DNA of 64,000 nt from Sphingobium subterraneum (lineage in GTDB: Bacteria > Pseudomonadota > Alphaproteobacteria > Sphingomonadales > Sphingomonadaceae), in assembly GCF_014199435.1 (NCBI RefSeq), contig NZ_JACIJP010000001.1, positions 372,001 through 436,000 of the forward strand. The letters are read 5' to 3'. Under the pieces are notes generated by a model. It did no database searches. It was given only the letters and a program-made list of their open reading frames with translations, and was not told the origin of the DNA. A program made the translations under genes and the position numbers. Positions 63,998-64,000 of the stretch are shown one piece after another; position 1 is the stretch's first letter; each line of letters begins with the position of its first letter.

Positions 63998-64000
63998 CCG

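Overview
The window is high-GC, gene-dense chromosomal DNA of an alphaproteobacterium, most likely a sphingomonad (Sphingomonadaceae). Supporting signs are the split, circularly permuted tmRNA gene with an ANDNEALALAA tag, the zapA / 6S RNA / 5-formyl-THF cyclo-ligase / DUF2842 locus, a stand-alone NDUFS4-type complex I subunit, a class I fructose-bisphosphate aldolase beside pgk and gap, and DUF6456 and DUF815 proteins. It looks like core chromosome: I see no phage, transposase, CRISPR array, integrase or recognisable defence island.

Layout. Bases 1-10142 (minus strand) hold the respiratory complex I operon nuoA-B-C-D-[57-aa membrane ORF]-E-F-[180-aa secreted protein]-G-H-I-J, running off the left edge inside nuoJ. 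Bases 10277-18439 (minus) carry an inositol monophosphatase, efp, thiE, and a carbon-metabolism cluster (tkt, gap, pgk, class I aldolase). Bases 18642-20248 (plus) hold a ZauP-like coiled-coil ORF, zapA, 6S RNA, 5-FTHF cyclo-ligase and a DUF2842 protein, followed by tRNA-Asp. Bases 20441-25881 carry an AI-2E-type transporter, a secreted protein, a DUF815 ATPase, an acyl-CoA dehydrogenase and a tsaC/sua5 gene. Bases 25886-30557 make sugar nucleotides for surface polysaccharide (GDP-mannose precursor enzyme; rmlA-C-D-B). Bases 30581-44307 (minus) are a complete type II secretion system in two blocks, gspG-H-I-J-K-L-M-N-O and gspC-D-E-F plus an uncharacterised membrane protein coupled to gspF. 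Permuted ssrA, a small lipoprotein, mscL, a lemA/TPM/TPM/NUDIX operon, NDUFS4, hrpB, a polyprenyl synthase, chorismate mutase, an orphan RES-domain protein, a PepSY / response regulator / histidine kinase operon, an ABC-F ATPase, DUF6456 and XRE genes, a glycosyltransferase and yajC-secD-secF follow, and tRNA-Pro(GGG) closes the window.

How it works together. Most operons are stitched by 4-bp or 8-bp stop/start overlaps (ATGA, GTGA), implying translational coupling, especially in nuo and gsp. Three members of one palindromic intergenic element (ends CCGTTCG / CGAACGG) lie at gene junctions in nuo and between gap and pgk; a second palindrome lies between nuoF and the 180-aa gene inside a 16-bp direct repeat.

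The least explained items are: the two extra genes inside the nuo operon, an 11-residue duplication of the prepilin leader in three of four pseudopilins, a probable CTG start on the cyclo-ligase gene, and a low-GC RES-domain gene with no adjacent antitoxin. I did not find a clearly new multi-gene system.
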